Source of the DNA: Colwellia maritima
GTDB taxonomy: Bacteria; Pseudomonadota; Gammaproteobacteria; Enterobacterales; Alteromonadaceae
Length of the DNA stretch: 64,000 nucleotides
Direction: 5' to 3'
NCBI RefSeq assembly: GCF_022669015.1
Contig: NZ_JAKKSL010000003.1
Span: 124,001 to 188,000 of the forward strand
The notes beneath the pieces are model-generated. The model made no database searches. It was given only the letters and a program-made list of their open reading frames with translations, and was not told the origin of the DNA. Each line of letters begins with the position of its first letter. The stretch's first letter is position 1. The position numbers and the translations under genes were made by a program. Of this stretch, positions 19,756 to 30,403 are shown one piece after another.

Positions 19756-21778
19756 TTAAGATAGCTCCGATACAGGTTTATTGCTAAGGTTCTTGTTATT
19801 AGCTACATTTTCAGCGCGGCTCTTTATGCTATTTTTCACACGGTAACGTTTATCCATTATTGCAAGAAAACCACCAAACGCCATAAATATCGCACCTAAC
19901 CATATCCGGCGAACAAATGGCTTATAATGAACGCGAATAGCCCATGCACCGCCCTCCAATGGGTCGCCTAATGCCACATAAATATCCCTAAATAAACCAC
20001 CATCAATTCCGGCTTCAGTCATTCCCATAGATTGCACACGATAAGCTCGTCTTTCTGGTTTTAATAGAGCAACAAACGAGTCACCTTTATACACATTGAT
20101 TTGCCCCTGCTCTGCACTATAATTTGGCCCTTCTACTTGTTTAATACCATTAAATTCAACTTGATAGCCTGATATTTCAACTTTTTCATGCAATGCCATT
20201 CTTACATTGGTTTCAGTTTCATAACTTGAAACTAAAGTGACACCAACAATAGTGACCGCTATTCCAAAGATGTGCAAATGTCATCCCCCATTGGCTTAAA
20301 CTCAATGTTGATCTTAGTTTGTATTGATTCAATAATTCTTTAACTACAACTAAGAAAACCCATGATGCTAGGGTCATACCCATCGCAACCAAAGCATTAA
20401 ACTCCCCGCCATAAATAAAAGGAAATAACATCCCAAACACAATGCTAATAACAGAAGGTTGAATCAGTTGCTTACGTAATTCTCCTTTTTTCGCTTTTTT
20501 CCAACGAATCAGAGGACCAATACCCATAATAATAAACAAACAGCTCATAATCGGGACAAAGACAGCATTAAAATAAGGAGGCCCAACTGAAATTTTTCCA
20601 TACCCTAGGGCATCAACTAACAGTGGATATAAAGTGCCTAACAACACGGTTGTTGCCGCTACAACTAAAATGATATTACATAACAATAATGCGGTTTCAC
20701 GTGAATAAAGCGCGAAACGACTAAAACTAGCTACATTACTCGCTCTAAAGGCATATAAAGTAAGTGATCCACCTACCGTTATGGCTAATAAAACCAGAAT
20801 AAAAATACCACGCGATGGGTCTGAAGCAAAAGAGTGTACAGAAGTAATAACACCAGAGCGTACTAAAAATGTTCCTAACAAGCTTAAACTAAAAGCAAAA
20901 ATAGCCAGTAATACGGTCCAATTTCTAAAAGTACCACGTTTTTCAGTGACAGCTAATGAATGAATTAGCGCAGTACCCACTAGCCACGGCATAAAGGATG
21001 CGTTTTCAACAGGATCCCAAAACCACCAACCGCCCCGACCAAGTTCATAGTATGCCCACCAACTACCAAGAGCTATTCCTAAGGTTAAACATATCCAAGC
21101 GCCTACAGTCCAAGGACGAGACCAACGTGCCCAAGCTGCATCCATTTTACCAGACATTAATGCAGCAACAGCAAACGCAAAAGCAACAGCAAAACCAACG
21201 TAACCTAAATACAGTAATGGTGGATGAATAATTAAACCAACATCTTGCAAGAGCGGATTTAAATCACGGCCTTCCATTGGAATATTTGGCCAAAGTCGCT
21301 CAAAAGGATTAGACGTTAATAAAGTAAACGCGATGAAACCTAACGCCACCATTCCCATAACGGCCAGTACGCGAGCAATAAACTCTTCTTCTACATTTTT
21401 AGAAAAAGTAGCAACCGCCATTGTCCAAGCAGTTAACGAAAATACCCACAGTAGTAATGACCCTTCATGCCCTCCCCACACTGCACTTATTTTAAAATAA
21501 TAAGGTAAATGTGTATTCGAATGGCTAGCCACATATTTTATGGAAAAATCGTCTACAACAAAGCTATACGCTAAAATAACGAGACTAATTGCGGTAAAAA
21601 TAAATAAACCAAAAGTCAGCGGCTTCGCATAACTCATCAGTTTATCTTGGGCACTATGTACACCAACCATAGGAATAACACTCAAACATAAAGCAAAGGC
21701 AAAGGCGATAACCAAAGCAATATGGCCTAATTCAGGTATTAAACTAGGAATCAACTCAGGCAAAAGTTGGGGATTCAT
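19756..21778 (-). CDS. ccmF: Heme lyase subunit CcmF, one frame break
   Basis: This large polytopic protein has the WWD motif GRGGWWFWDPVENASFMPW and conserved periplasmic histidines (GGHEGSLLLW, LIIHPPLLYLGYVG, VITSVHSFASDP). The frame breaks at 20266-20269: an extra base in AAAG turns AHLGIAVTIVGVTLVSSYE into AHLWNSG and a stop. The rest continues as a periplasmic beta domain and a last membrane helix (IWLGAIFMAFGGFLAIMD). The joined length is about 674 aa, slightly over the usual 640-660. CcmF with CcmH ligates heme to CxxCH motifs. It is the first gene of the leftward cluster. Confidence 0.93.
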
Positions 21779-22134
21779 TCATTTCTCCGTATACGCTTTT
21801 ATAATAAATAGTCAATTCAATATACTGCTAGCTCTGAACAGTTGCGCAATTCTAGCACACTTTTTTCGTTATTCAGGCTAAATGGATTAATCATCAAGGT
21901 ATGATAATTGTTTCTTAATGTTACAAATTCTAAAGTAACAAATTTGCTAAAGTTTATACTTGCTATGGTATGATATTGCACTAAGAGATAATACGATCCA
22001 AATCAAAAATTTACTGACAAACATCAGTTAGACTTTACCTATAAAGTATAAGTCGACAAATAATAGAGAACTATCTACTTTGCTAGCAAATCAAATCACC
22101 AACTTGACCCTACGCCTTACTTAGCGCTTCAAAC
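21779..22134. other. Divergent promoter region between ccmF and ccmA
   Basis: The 356 bp separate the two ccm operons and must contain both promoters. The sequence is AT-rich with direct repeats of TAAAGT type near 21930-22045. I looked for FNR-like TTGAT-N4-ATCAA sites and found no convincing one. The start of ccmA is unclear, and its first codons may lie in the last 60 bp. Confidence 0.4.
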
Positions 22135-22746
22135 TTGACGTGCATACGCGAAGATCGCCTGCTGTTTGATCAACTCAGCATAGAGATAAATGCCGGTGAT
22201 ATAGTACAAATAGAAGGGCCAAATGGCTCAGGTAAAACGAGTTTACTACGGATTCTCGCCGGATTATCTCAGCCTTTTGAAGGCGATGTTTTATTTAATA
22301 ATCAATTGATTCGACAATCCAGAGAAGAATTTCATCAACATCTACTTTACCTTGGACATTTACCCGGTGTAAAAGGTGAAATGAATGCTCAAGAAAACTT
22401 AAGTTTCAACCTTGCTCTTCAAGGACTAACAATCCATAGCGGTGATATAAAGCAAACACTAGCGGCGGTGAATTTAAGTGGTTTTGAAGACAGTTTGGCC
22501 TCACACCTTAGTCTTGGACAGCATAGACGAATATCATTAGCACGTTTATATAAATCAACAGCACGTATTTGGATTTTAGATGAGCCTTTTACTGCTATAG
22601 ATAAACAAGGTGTTTATGACTTGGAACAATTATTTAAAAAACATATCAACCAAGGGGGTTGTATTATTTTAACAACCCACCAAGATTTACTCACGTTTAA
22701 ACCGTCGCAAATAAAAAAAATTACGTTAGATTACTTAACAGACTAA
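22135..22746 (+). CDS. ccmA: Heme exporter ATP-binding protein CcmA
   Basis: The 203-aa ABC ATPase has Walker A ([21 protein letters not shown]), signature [14 protein letters not shown], Walker [12 protein letters not shown] and H-loop ILTTHQDL. CcmA powers release of holo-CcmE from the CcmABCD complex. The only start in the long frame is TTG at 22135. Just upstream, LALQT is readable one base out of frame (stop at the TGA in ACTTGACG), and CcmA proteins normally have such residues before [12 protein letters not shown] base may therefore be missing near 22131-22136 and the true start lies further left, unresolved. Confidence 0.92.
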   Translation: MTCIREDRLLFDQLSIEINAGDIVQIEGPNGSGKTSLLRILAGLSQPFEGDVLFNNQLIRQSREEFHQHLLYLGHLPGVKGEMNAQENLSFNLALQGLTIHSGDIKQTLAAVNLSGFEDSLASHLSLGQHRRISLARLYKSTARIWILDEPFTAIDKQGVYDLEQLFKKHINQGGCIILTTHQDLLTFKPSQIKKITLDYLTD

Positions 22747-22856
22747 CGATAACTGAATAATGATAACAAAATAATGATAATTCATCATGAGAGTTAAGTG
22801 CCTAACAATGAATATCGATAATCGAACATTATATAAAGCAATATGTCGAGTACAGC

Positions 22857-23546
22857 ATGACAACGACTAACTTGTCCTACCGTGCAGTATTCTCGTTAGT
22901 GCTCAAGCGAGATTTAACTATTGCGATGCGTCACAAAGACGACATAATTAATCCACTGCTATTTTTTGTGATTGTCATAACATTGTTTCCCTTAGGTATA
23001 GGTCCAGAAGCACAAACATTAAGCCGTATTGCACCGGGTATTATATGGGTGGCAGCCTTACTATCAACATTACTATCTCTGGACCGGTTATTTAAATCTG
23101 ATCATGATGATGGCTCACTTGAGCAAATGCTACTAAGCCCACAACCTATTTTTATTTTAGTGCTCGCAAAAATAATAGCTCATTGGTTGATTACGGGGCT
23201 TCCTCTTATTTTGATTGCACCATTACTGGCCGTACTTTTACATTTTAATGAACAAAGTTATGGTGCCCTAATGTTAACGCTTTTATTAGGTACGCCTGTA
23301 CTCAGCTTACTAGGTGCAATTGGTGTTGCCTTAACCGTGGGCATAAAAAAAGGTGGGGTATTATTAAGTTTGTTAGTACTGCCTTTGTATATACCTGTAT
23401 TAATATTTGCGACCAGTGCTATCGATACCGCAGCACTTGGTTTACCATACAGCGGACAACTTGCTATAATTGCAGCACTATTTTTTGGCTCGTTAACGCT
23501 AGCGCCCTTTGCTGTTGGCGCAGCATTAAAAGTCAGTACCAATTAA
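22857..23546 (+). CDS. ccmB: Heme exporter permease CcmB
   Basis: The 229-aa membrane protein has six hydrophobic segments and family motifs FSLVLKRDLTIAMRHKDD, GIGPEAQTLSRIAPGIIWVA and DDGSLEQMLLSPQP. CcmB is the membrane partner of CcmA. A 110-bp gap with no terminator separates it from ccmA. The start ATG at 22857 gives the usual N-terminus and length. Confidence 0.95.
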   Translation: MTTTNLSYRAVFSLVLKRDLTIAMRHKDDIINPLLFFVIVITLFPLGIGPEAQTLSRIAPGIIWVAALLSTLLSLDRLFKSDHDDGSLEQMLLSPQPIFILVLAKIIAHWLITGLPLILIAPLLAVLLHFNEQSYGALMLTLLLGTPVLSLLGAIGVALTVGIKKGGVLLSLLVLPLYIPVLIFATSAIDTAALGLPYSGQLAIIAALFFGSLTLAPFAVGAALKVSTN

Positions 23547-23609
23547 TTACGCGCAACCAATGACGGTTTGAGTTTTAGCTTTTAATTTAAAGAAAGAAGA
23601 GCATAGTTT

Positions 23610-24377
23610 ATGTGGAAATGGTTACACCCTTACGCTAATCCTGAAGTGAGCTATCACTTTACAGGAAAAATGATCCCTTGGCTGAGCGCATTAACAATAG
23701 TCTTTTTAACTACAGGTATTGTTTGGGCATTAGCATTTGCACCTGCCGATTATCAACAAGGTGATAGTTTTCGTATTTTTTATGTTCATGTGCCGGCGGC
23801 TTCTCTTTCTATGGGTATTTATTTTGGCATGGCCATCGCCGCTTTTACCTCCTTGGTATGGCAGTTTAAATTAGCCGATGCTTCTGCGGCTGCAATGGCT
23901 CCTGTTGGTGCTGTATTTACTGCAATAGCATTGATTACTGGCGCTGCATGGGGAAAACCTATGTGGGGTACATGGTGGATTTGGGATGCTCGATTGACCT
24001 CTGAACTCATTTTATTATTTTTATACCTAGGCGTTATTGCTCTACACAACGCCTTTGAAGATAAAGCCTTAGGCGGCAAAGCTGCAGGTATTTTAACCCT
24101 TGTGGGCGTGATTAATTTACCTATCATTAAATATTCTGTTGAATGGTGGAATACCCTGCATCAAGGCTCTACAGTCAGTAAACTAGGTAAACCGTCTATG
24201 TCAGTGGAGATGCTATGGCCTTTTATCTTTAGTTTTCTCGGTTTTGCCTTATTAGTTACCACTGTAGTTTGCATCCGCTTTCGTAGTGAAATTTTAACGC
24301 GTAATAGTATTCGCCCTTGGGTTAAAGCAATCGCTACAGGACAAACTCAAACCAATAAAACTATGGAGATCCAATAA
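23610..24377 (+). CDS. ccmC: Heme handling protein CcmC
   Basis: The 255-aa protein with six membrane helices carries the WWD motif WGKPMWGTWWIWDARLTSE and flanking histidines (IFYVHVPAASLSMG and VEWWNTLHQGSTV). CcmC loads heme onto CcmE in the periplasm. It overlaps ccmD by one base (TAATG), a sign of translational coupling. Confidence 0.96.
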   Translation: MWKWLHPYANPEVSYHFTGKMIPWLSALTIVFLTTGIVWALAFAPADYQQGDSFRIFYVHVPAASLSMGIYFGMAIAAFTSLVWQFKLADASAAAMAPVGAVFTAIALITGAAWGKPMWGTWWIWDARLTSELILLFLYLGVIALHNAFEDKALGGKAAGILTLVGVINLPIIKYSVEWWNTLHQGSTVSKLGKPSMSVEMLWPFIFSFLGFALLVTTVVCIRFRSEILTRNSIRPWVKAIATGQTQTNKTMEIQ

Positions 24378-24622
24378 TGCAATTTGATAGTTTTAATGAT
24401 TTTTTAGCTATGGGTGGCTATGGCTTTTATGTATGGCTGTCTTTTGGTATATCCGCTGTACTCATTATTGCCTTGATTTTTAGCTCTATCATGGGCCATA
24501 AACAAGTACTTAAAAATATAGCTATTCGTCAAGAAAGAGATAATAAATTACGTCAATTACGTAAACAGCGTAGCAAGCGTAGTGATAACAAACACAATGA
24601 AATAGAAGAGGTTAACCTATGA
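24377..24622 (+). CDS. ccmD: Heme exporter subunit CcmD
   Basis: The 81-aa protein has [20 protein letters not shown] before one membrane helix, the family's conserved N-terminus, and a highly basic coiled tail ([18 protein letters not shown]). It is needed to release holo-CcmE from CcmABC. It is at the long end for CcmD because of this tail. It overlaps ccmE by four bases (ATGA). Confidence 0.9.
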   Translation: MQFDSFNDFLAMGGYGFYVWLSFGISAVLIIALIFSSIMGHKQVLKNIAIRQERDNKLRQLRKQRSKRSDNKHNEIEEVNL

Positions 24623-25141
24623 ATCCCCGCCGTAAAAAACGTTTAACGATAGTTGCCTCAATATTAATAGGTATTGCCGTTGTAGCAGGGCTTGTGCTTT
24701 ATGCGCTAAGCCAAAATATCGACTTATTTTATACTCCTTCTGAAATCACTCAAGGCAAAAAGGATACAGGTATTAAACCCAAAGATTGGTCAACGTATCC
24801 GCATTGGAGGTTTAGTTGTACCCAACTCTGTTAAACGAGATCCTGATAATTTAAAAGTATCCTTCAGACTCTCTGATATGAAAATGCCAATTGTTTTTGC
24901 TGAAAGCGATCCGATGATTTGGGTATACTATGAAGGAATTTTGCCTGACTTATTCCGCGAAGGGCAAGGCATTGTAGCTAATGGTTCACTCGTAAGAGCA
25001 CCAGACGGAGAACTGCATATTGAAGCCAGTGAAGTACTAGCCAAACATGATGAAAACTATATGCCCGCTGAACTTGCTGATGCTGCGGGTAAAGACTATA
25101 AAAAGTTAGAATATAGTGAAAAACAGTTAGAGAATAAATAA
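24619..25141 (+). CDS. ccmE: Heme chaperone CcmE, one frame break
   Basis: A membrane anchor ([20 protein letters not shown]) leads to [13 protein letters not shown]. The frame breaks at 24781-24785, where removing one base gives [20 protein letters not shown], a typical CcmE OB-fold. The second part contains [19 protein letters not shown] and the covalent heme-binding histidine motif [10 protein letters not shown], with both His and the following Tyr present. The joined length is about 174 aa, slightly long for the family owing to a charged C-terminal tail. It is the last gene of ccmABCDE and is followed by a terminator. Confidence 0.93.
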
Positions 25142-25217
25142 CCAGATAGTATGTTCTTCTCCTCACATTCTATTCATGTGCCATGATTGACGTTGTTAAA
25201 CATCATTTAAATAGACG

Positions 25218-25253
25218 AAAAAAACCGCTATGTTTACACTATAGCGGTTTTTT
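25218..25253 (+). terminator. Terminator after ccmE
   Basis: A 9-bp perfect stem AACCGCTAT / ATAGCGGTT with a 9-nt loop and T run lies 77 nt after the ccmE stop. The A run on the other side may make it bidirectional. Confidence 0.88.
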
Positions 25254-25256
25254 AAT

Positions 25257-25461
25257 AATTAACCTCAGCTCGGCTTAATAAATCTTTCTATAATGGCTAT
25301 TTTTACTAACTTCTTCGTTAAATTCACTTGCAATAGACCGCCTATTGACGCGTAAATTTGCCTTGAATTAAGCAAAACTATCTCATTATAGTGATAAGAG
25401 GAAAATTAAATACTAATTTTCAATGAGTTAAAAACTTCTTAACCCGAGTTGAGGTTAATTA
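25257..25461. mobile_element. MITE-like element with 22-24 bp inverted ends
   Basis: The left end AATTAACCTCAGCTCGGCTT and right end (reverse complement AATTAACCTCAACTCGGGTT) match except for two bases over 20. They bound about 205 bp of AT-rich, non-coding sequence. Parts recur elsewhere: the left end at 40695-40720 and an internal piece (TAAATTCACTTGCAATAG) at 27011-27085. I infer a short non-autonomous transposable element family. No transposase is present in the window, and target duplications are not clear because the flanks are AT-rich. Confidence 0.55.
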
Positions 25462-25482
25462 ACTATTTTTGTTCTGCCGCCA

Positions 25483-25713
25483 TTAAATTTTCTGAGACAT
25501 TACGTAGTTTACAGATAAAATTCGATCACCCACTTTATTAAGAATTTGTACTTCGCCATCACAAACTGCAATAATGGATTTTCCATCTTTAAACGCTTGA
25601 GGAATAATAACTCGGCCATCAGCGTTTTGATCAAAACTTTTCACTTTATGGTGTAGCTCCAAACCATCATCCTGATAGTAAATAATTGTTACTTTGCGTT
25701 TTACCAATGTCAT
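25483..25713 (-). CDS. TIGR02922-like small protein of unknown function
   Basis: From the ATG at 25713 the product is 76 aa (MTLVKRKVTIIYYQDDGLEL); upstream ATGs would add a hydrophobic, unlikely stretch. The core GRVIIPQAFKDGKSIIAVCD and ILNKVGDRIL resembles the TIGR02922 family of Colwellia and Shewanella, from memory of the family only. It looks like a small beta-rich soluble protein. Its role is unknown. Confidence 0.6.
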   Translation of the reverse strand: MTLVKRKVTIIYYQDDGLELHHKVKSFDQNADGRVIIPQAFKDGKSIIAVCDGEVQILNKVGDRILSVNYVMSQKI

Positions 25714-26037
25714 ATTATCTACAACTATAATTATCATTATGAATGTATAAATATACACTAACAGGGCCTAGAGTACACGTTAACGTATTTTATTTTAGTT
25801 GTCTTCAAGGATATAATATATACAAAATCAGCTTAACTACTTGACGCAAAAACCATTATTTTACGCCAAAAACATTATTTTTTTATAACAAAACTTACGT
25901 ATAGCATTAAAATAGGCTTATATTCAAATTTTTCACCACTTATCCAAGTAGACTTATTATTATCGTTAACTAACATTGCTACCTTGATCATTAATTCAAT
26001 ATAGATTTGAGGAATGTATCTTTTTCTAGCTAAATAC

Positions 26038-26934
26038 TTACTGTTTTATTAATGCTTGGCGCGCAAACAAAACGGCTCCAACAGCCGGTTCGCTTAATGG
26101 CTCTGATAAAAGTGATTGTATTTCCTTATCTAATTTTGGCTTTAAACGTGGCGATAAACCGCCTAACATAGATATTCGTTTTGGTTTTTTAGTAAGTAAA
26201 ATACGAGTCATATTATTAATGTACTCAGCGCCTTCATTAACAATACACTGAGCACGCTGATCCCCCTGTTCAGCAGCATCAAAAACAAAATTAGCAAGTT
26301 GAGCATAAAAAGTTGCGTCTTTACAGGCAACTTTTTCAGCCAATGAGGTTGCATCAGTACAATCTAACTGGGTTAAAATTAGCCGACTCAATAATGATGG
26401 TTGTACTAAGCCATCAAGGGATAACAAAACATCTTTAGTTGCTTGTAAACCAAACCAAGCCCCACTACCTTTGTCCCCTTGGGGAAATCCGTGACCACCA
26501 ATCACAAATTCTTCATCATCAATACAAGAAAAACCGCAAGATCCTGTGCCTAAAATAATTACTGCGCCGTTATTACAATGATGTGCACCTAAACAAGCAA
26601 TAAATATATCATGCGCTAAAAACACTTGTTTAAATGGATGTTGCCATGCCTGCATCTGTTGAAGTAATACAGGTAAATTAATACCGGCAAGTCCAATACC
26701 TGCATTCAAATCACTTAATTGAATAGCTTCAAGTTTTGCATCTTTTAAGGCAAGTTTGGCTGACTCTGTGATGGAATATATTGCCTGCTCAAAGCCATGT
26801 ATAGGGTTACCGGGTCCAGAAATACCAACACCTAAAATGTCATTGTTTTCATTCATCACAATGGCTTTACATTTGCTTCCGCCACCGTCTATGCCTAAAA
26901 AATATTCGCAACATTTAACACTGTTTGTGAACAT
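26038..26934 (-). CDS. N-acetylglucosamine/glucosamine kinase, BadF/BadG type
   Basis: The 298-aa protein has the actin-like ATPase phosphate-1 motif FLGIDGGGSKCKAIV, a second phosphate loop VIILGTGSCGFSC, GFPQGDKGSGAWFGLQATK and adenosine motif ISMLGGLSPRL. These fit eukaryote-like N-acetylglucosamine kinases and bacterial GspK-type glucosamine kinases of the BcrAD_BadFG family. The ATG at 26934 follows a TGAGG ribosome site by 6 nt, better than the TTG at 26946. No chitin or amino-sugar genes are adjacent, so the exact sugar is not certain. Confidence 0.8.
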   Translation of the reverse strand: MFTNSVKCCEYFLGIDGGGSKCKAIVMNENNDILGVGISGPGNPIHGFEQAIYSITESAKLALKDAKLEAIQLSDLNAGIGLAGINLPVLLQQMQAWQHPFKQVFLAHDIFIACLGAHHCNNGAVIILGTGSCGFSCIDDEEFVIGGHGFPQGDKGSGAWFGLQATKDVLLSLDGLVQPSLLSRLILTQLDCTDATSLAEKVACKDATFYAQLANFVFDAAEQGDQRAQCIVNEGAEYINNMTRILLTKKPKRISMLGGLSPRLKPKLDKEIQSLLSEPLSEPAVGAVLFARQALIKQ

Positions 26935-27468
26935 ACCAAACCTCAAAATTATTCTTGTTATTCAATATCTTGCCTACGTAACCTTCGTTTGGTTTAGTCA
27001 ATATGTCTCTAGCAACTATTTTTCCTGACTTCATTAATAAATTCACTTGCAATAGGCTAGCTATTAATACGAACTTTTCTGTACTTCTTGACTAATAAAA
27101 GTAGAAGAATTCTAAAGTTAGAGCATAAGTAGAAATAATACAGTTATGTATTTCAGATGATTAAAAATATATTAAACCGCGTGCTAATTACATAGTAATC
27201 AAATTACTTTTTTAGATTAAATTCACGGTACATATGAAATACAATCGAATATATTGCGGTTTATCTTATCTTTAAATGACAGCGTTATCCTGTGTTTTTT
27301 TCTATTTTTGGAAATAAACAAAGATAAACACTTTAATAGCAAAAGAAACTAACCAAGCTACTGTGCAGTTTTTGCGGTAAAGAAATATGGAAAACACCAA
27401 CTTTAGTGTTAATGCAGTAGTCTGAATAACTCCAAACTACTGTTTTTATTATTAATTAGTGTTAATTA
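26935..27468. other. Intergenic region with a dispersed-repeat fragment
   Basis: The 534 bp contain, at about 27011-27085, a diverged copy of the inside of the 25257-25461 element (ATAAATTCACTTGCAATAGG). The rest is AT-rich, and I find no ORF, RNA gene or strong terminator in it. Confidence 0.5.
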
Positions 27469-28764
27469 CTATTTTGAATAAGCTTTTGGCATATCCGAGA
27501 CTTTCAAATAGCGATCGCGTAAAGCATCTTGTCTAGATCGTGTAGAAACAGAGTTGCCATTGATCCACATTTTCTCAACTTTAGTACTTATTTCAAAAGG
27601 ATCTGCACTCCATAACACTAAATCGGCATTTTTACCTATGGCAATACGACCGGCGTTAAGTTTAAATACATCCGCAACATTTGAGGTAAGAGCTGACATG
27701 GCATCATTTCTAGATAACCCATTGCTGACGGCTATCCCTGCGTCGAAACGTAATTGATTAAGGTTATGGCTATCACCTTTGGGTGCTAAAATAACCTTAA
27801 CTCCTGCTTTTGCTAATGTGGCAATATTACTTAATGATGCGTGCAATGAATCAAAACTGTCAGGTAAGTTATCAATAGCGCTTAAAATAACAGGCACTTT
27901 TGCCTTGGCTATTTCGTCAGCAATAAGCACTGCATCACTAGCGCCAACTAACACTAAATCAATTCCATACTTTTTCTTCAAAGCAATTAAAGCCAGTAAA
28001 TCCGTAGCTCTATTTGCATAGGCTAATAATGGTTTTTCCCCCGCTAACAAGGCCTTCATAGTTTGCTCATCACGTTTAGGCTCTTTAGCTTCTTTTTCAT
28101 CTTTAGTCTTTTTTGTCTTTTTCAAAGTTAACGCTTTTTTAGCATCTTCAAATTTTAAATCTAATGCTTGCAGTTTTTGTGCTCTAGAGCCCTCAGTTTC
28201 GGCTCCTAAGTAAACTAACACTGCATTTTGCTTTGCAATAACACTATTAAACTCACCAGAGAGATCAACAGCAAAGGTTTGACCCGCAAACAAGTCTTCA
28301 CCACCAAGAGGGGCAACTATGTTACTCGTAATGCCCCCTTTGCGAGTATAAGCAATCAAAGTTGATTTAGGATTAAACGCCAAGCTCGCATCAAAGGTAA
28401 TATCGGCTTTTTTATCTTTACTATCACGACTTCGGGCAACAGCACCCACTTCAACTAAGCCTAAAGCATTCATACTACCGATAAACCCAGGGGTGAGTAT
28501 TCTTCCTTTTGCATCAATAGTTTCATCAGTATCAAAATTTTCAGGTGTATTTTCACTCGCATAAACTTGCGTAATTTTGCCCTTATCAATAATAACCGTT
28601 GCCTGCTCTAAAATGCCTTGACTGGCAAGGGTGTAAACAGTGGCATTAGTAATTGCTGTGCTTTTAGCTTGTACAGTACAAACCAAAAAACTTAATATTA
28701 CAGTCGATGCTTTCAAAAACGAATGTAGAGTAGTGTTTACTTTGTTAAATTGCATATATTTCAT
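27469..28764 (-). CDS. Exported amidohydrolase-like protein lacking the HxH metal motif
   Basis: A signal peptide (VILSFLVCTVQA) precedes an amidohydrolase fold: TNATVYTLASQGILEQATVI, then at the place where the family has TPGxIDxHxH this protein has TPGFIGSMNALGLVEVG. Later landmarks are NGLSRNDAMSALTSNVADVF and GRIAIGKNADLVLWSADPFE, usual for imidazolonepropionase-like enzymes. A lysine/glutamate-rich insert (ALTLKKTKKTKDEKEAKE) lies near residue 215. It starts after AGGAGAA at 28764 and follows its paralogue by 10 nt. Without HxH it may be non-catalytic or use another metal site. Confidence 0.82.
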   Translation of the reverse strand: MKYMQFNKVNTTLHSFLKASTVILSFLVCTVQAKSTAITNATVYTLASQGILEQATVIIDKGKITQVYASENTPENFDTDETIDAKGRILTPGFIGSMNALGLVEVGAVARSRDSKDKKADITFDASLAFNPKSTLIAYTRKGGITSNIVAPLGGEDLFAGQTFAVDLSGEFNSVIAKQNAVLVYLGAETEGSRAQKLQALDLKFEDAKKALTLKKTKKTKDEKEAKEPKRDEQTMKALLAGEKPLLAYANRATDLLALIALKKKYGIDLVLVGASDAVLIADEIAKAKVPVILSAIDNLPDSFDSLHASLSNIATLAKAGVKVILAPKGDSHNLNQLRFDAGIAVSNGLSRNDAMSALTSNVADVFKLNAGRIAIGKNADLVLWSADPFEISTKVEKMWINGNSVSTRSRQDALRDRYLKVSDMPKAYSK

Positions 28765-28774
28765 TTGTGTTCTC

Positions 28775-30174
28775 CTACTCTTGGCCTAAAAGAAAGTCAC
28801 TTTTCGCCTGATATTTATCATCAAAACGATCATAAACTTTCGCACCATCAACAAAAACTTGTTCGGCTTGCGCGTACACACTAAATGGATTGCTATTCCA
28901 TAACACTACATCCGCATTTTTACCAACTTGCAAACTTCCGGTTTTATCATCTATACCCAATGATTTAGCAGCATTAGCGGTAATCCATTTAATGGCATCT
29001 TCTTCTTTTAGTTCAAAACCATTATCATTAGCTCGATATAGCACCTTACCCGCTTCTTGGTTTAAACGTTGAATAGTAGTACTCGAGTCAGAATGAACGA
29101 TAGCGCACGAGTTTTTGACAGCATCCACTATGGCCACATTTTCTTCTATCATATCGTAAGCTTCCATTTTAAAGCCCCACCAATCTGGCCACATTGCAAC
29201 ACAGTTACCATTTACTGCAAGCTCATCCGCAATTTTATAAGCTTCAATTGCGTGATGAAATGTGCCTGAGTGATAGTTAAATTCTTTGCCTATGTCAATC
29301 ATCACCGCCATTTCTTCAGCTTTGTAACAATGATTATGAATTAATATTTCACCATCAAGCACCCCCATCAACGTATCTAGCTCTAAATCTCTTACGGGTG
29401 CTTGTGGGTTCTTTCAACAGCATAATCATTATCATATTTGTTCCAGGCGCGTTTATATTCAGTCGCTTCAGCCCATGCAGCTCTATAACCTGCGACATTG
29501 CCCATACGGGTTGAAGGCGCTTGTTTTTTACCACCGTATACACGTTTAGGGTTTTCACCACAGGCCATTTTCAAACCGTAAGGTGCATCTATAAATTTCA
29601 TGGCTTGCATTGTGTGGCTCGGCACATTTTTTAGCGTAACACCACGGCCTCCAAATAAATTAGCTGAGCCGGGTAAAATCTGTAATGTTGTTATACCACC
29701 GGCCCTGGCGGCTTGGAAACCTGGATCTTGTGGCCAAATACTATGTTCAGCCCAAACTTCCGAAGTATTGGGAGACGTCATTTCATTACCGTCAGCATGT
29801 GATTCAACATTCGGACTCGGATAAACTCCAAGATGTGAATGCACATCAATAATCCCCGGCGTTATCCATTTCCCTTGGGCATCGATAATATTAACATTTG
29901 CTTCTGAATCACTTACTTTTAGACCAACCCCTACGCGTTCTATTTTACCATTTATTAACAATACATCCGCATTATCAATACGATCTCCTGTCCCTGTTAA
30001 TACCGTAGCATGAGTAAATAAAGTATTTTGTTGCGGCAATACCTTGTAAGTACTTGGAAATGGATTTTTATTTATTATAACCTTCGGATCTTGCTTTTCA
30101 TCAGATAAACAAGCGGTTAATGTTAATGACGTTACAGCCAATATAAAACTTAGCTTAAGGGGGATTTTATTCAT
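28775..30174 (-). CDS. Lipoprotein amidohydrolase, one frame break
   Basis: The N-terminus has a lipobox (LTLTAC). Metal motif ITPGIIDVHSHLGVYPSP is intact, unlike in its neighbour. Further features are RAGGITTLQILPGSANLFGG, the GTFHHAIEAYKIADEL histidines, CAIVHSDSSTTIQRLNQEA and GSLQVGKNADVVLWNSNPF. The frame breaks at 29407-29414; one more A gives AVERNPQAPVRDLELDTLMG, joining about 466 aa. It is probably a periplasmic metal-dependent hydrolase of cyclic amides or peptides, and the tandem pair may act as a heterodimer. The substrate is unknown. Confidence 0.82.
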
Positions 30175-30403
30175 GACAGCTCCTTGGAATCATAATAAAC
30201 GGTTCTTTTTATTTCATTTTGTTACGTAAACCGAATTCTGGTTACTTAAAAATGAATATATTAAATAGATTTAACGTAGATCTGAAAAGAATATTATGTT
30301 TATCACATAACAACAAGACCCTAGTCTATAGGAGGATTAACTTTAGGTAAAAATTACGACCAGTGGTATAAAAAATGGGGTCATTAACATCCTCCTTTTT
30401 ATG

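Noticed and set aside
21779-22134. FNR or Crp site controlling the ccm operons
   Set aside because: Only weak partial matches such as TTAATCATCAAGG were found, not two good half-sites.
30330-30396. Inverted repeat AGGAGGATTAA ... TTAACATCCTCCT downstream of the diguanylate cyclase gene
   Set aside because: The arms are imperfect and 40 bp apart with no T run, so neither terminator nor element end is supported.
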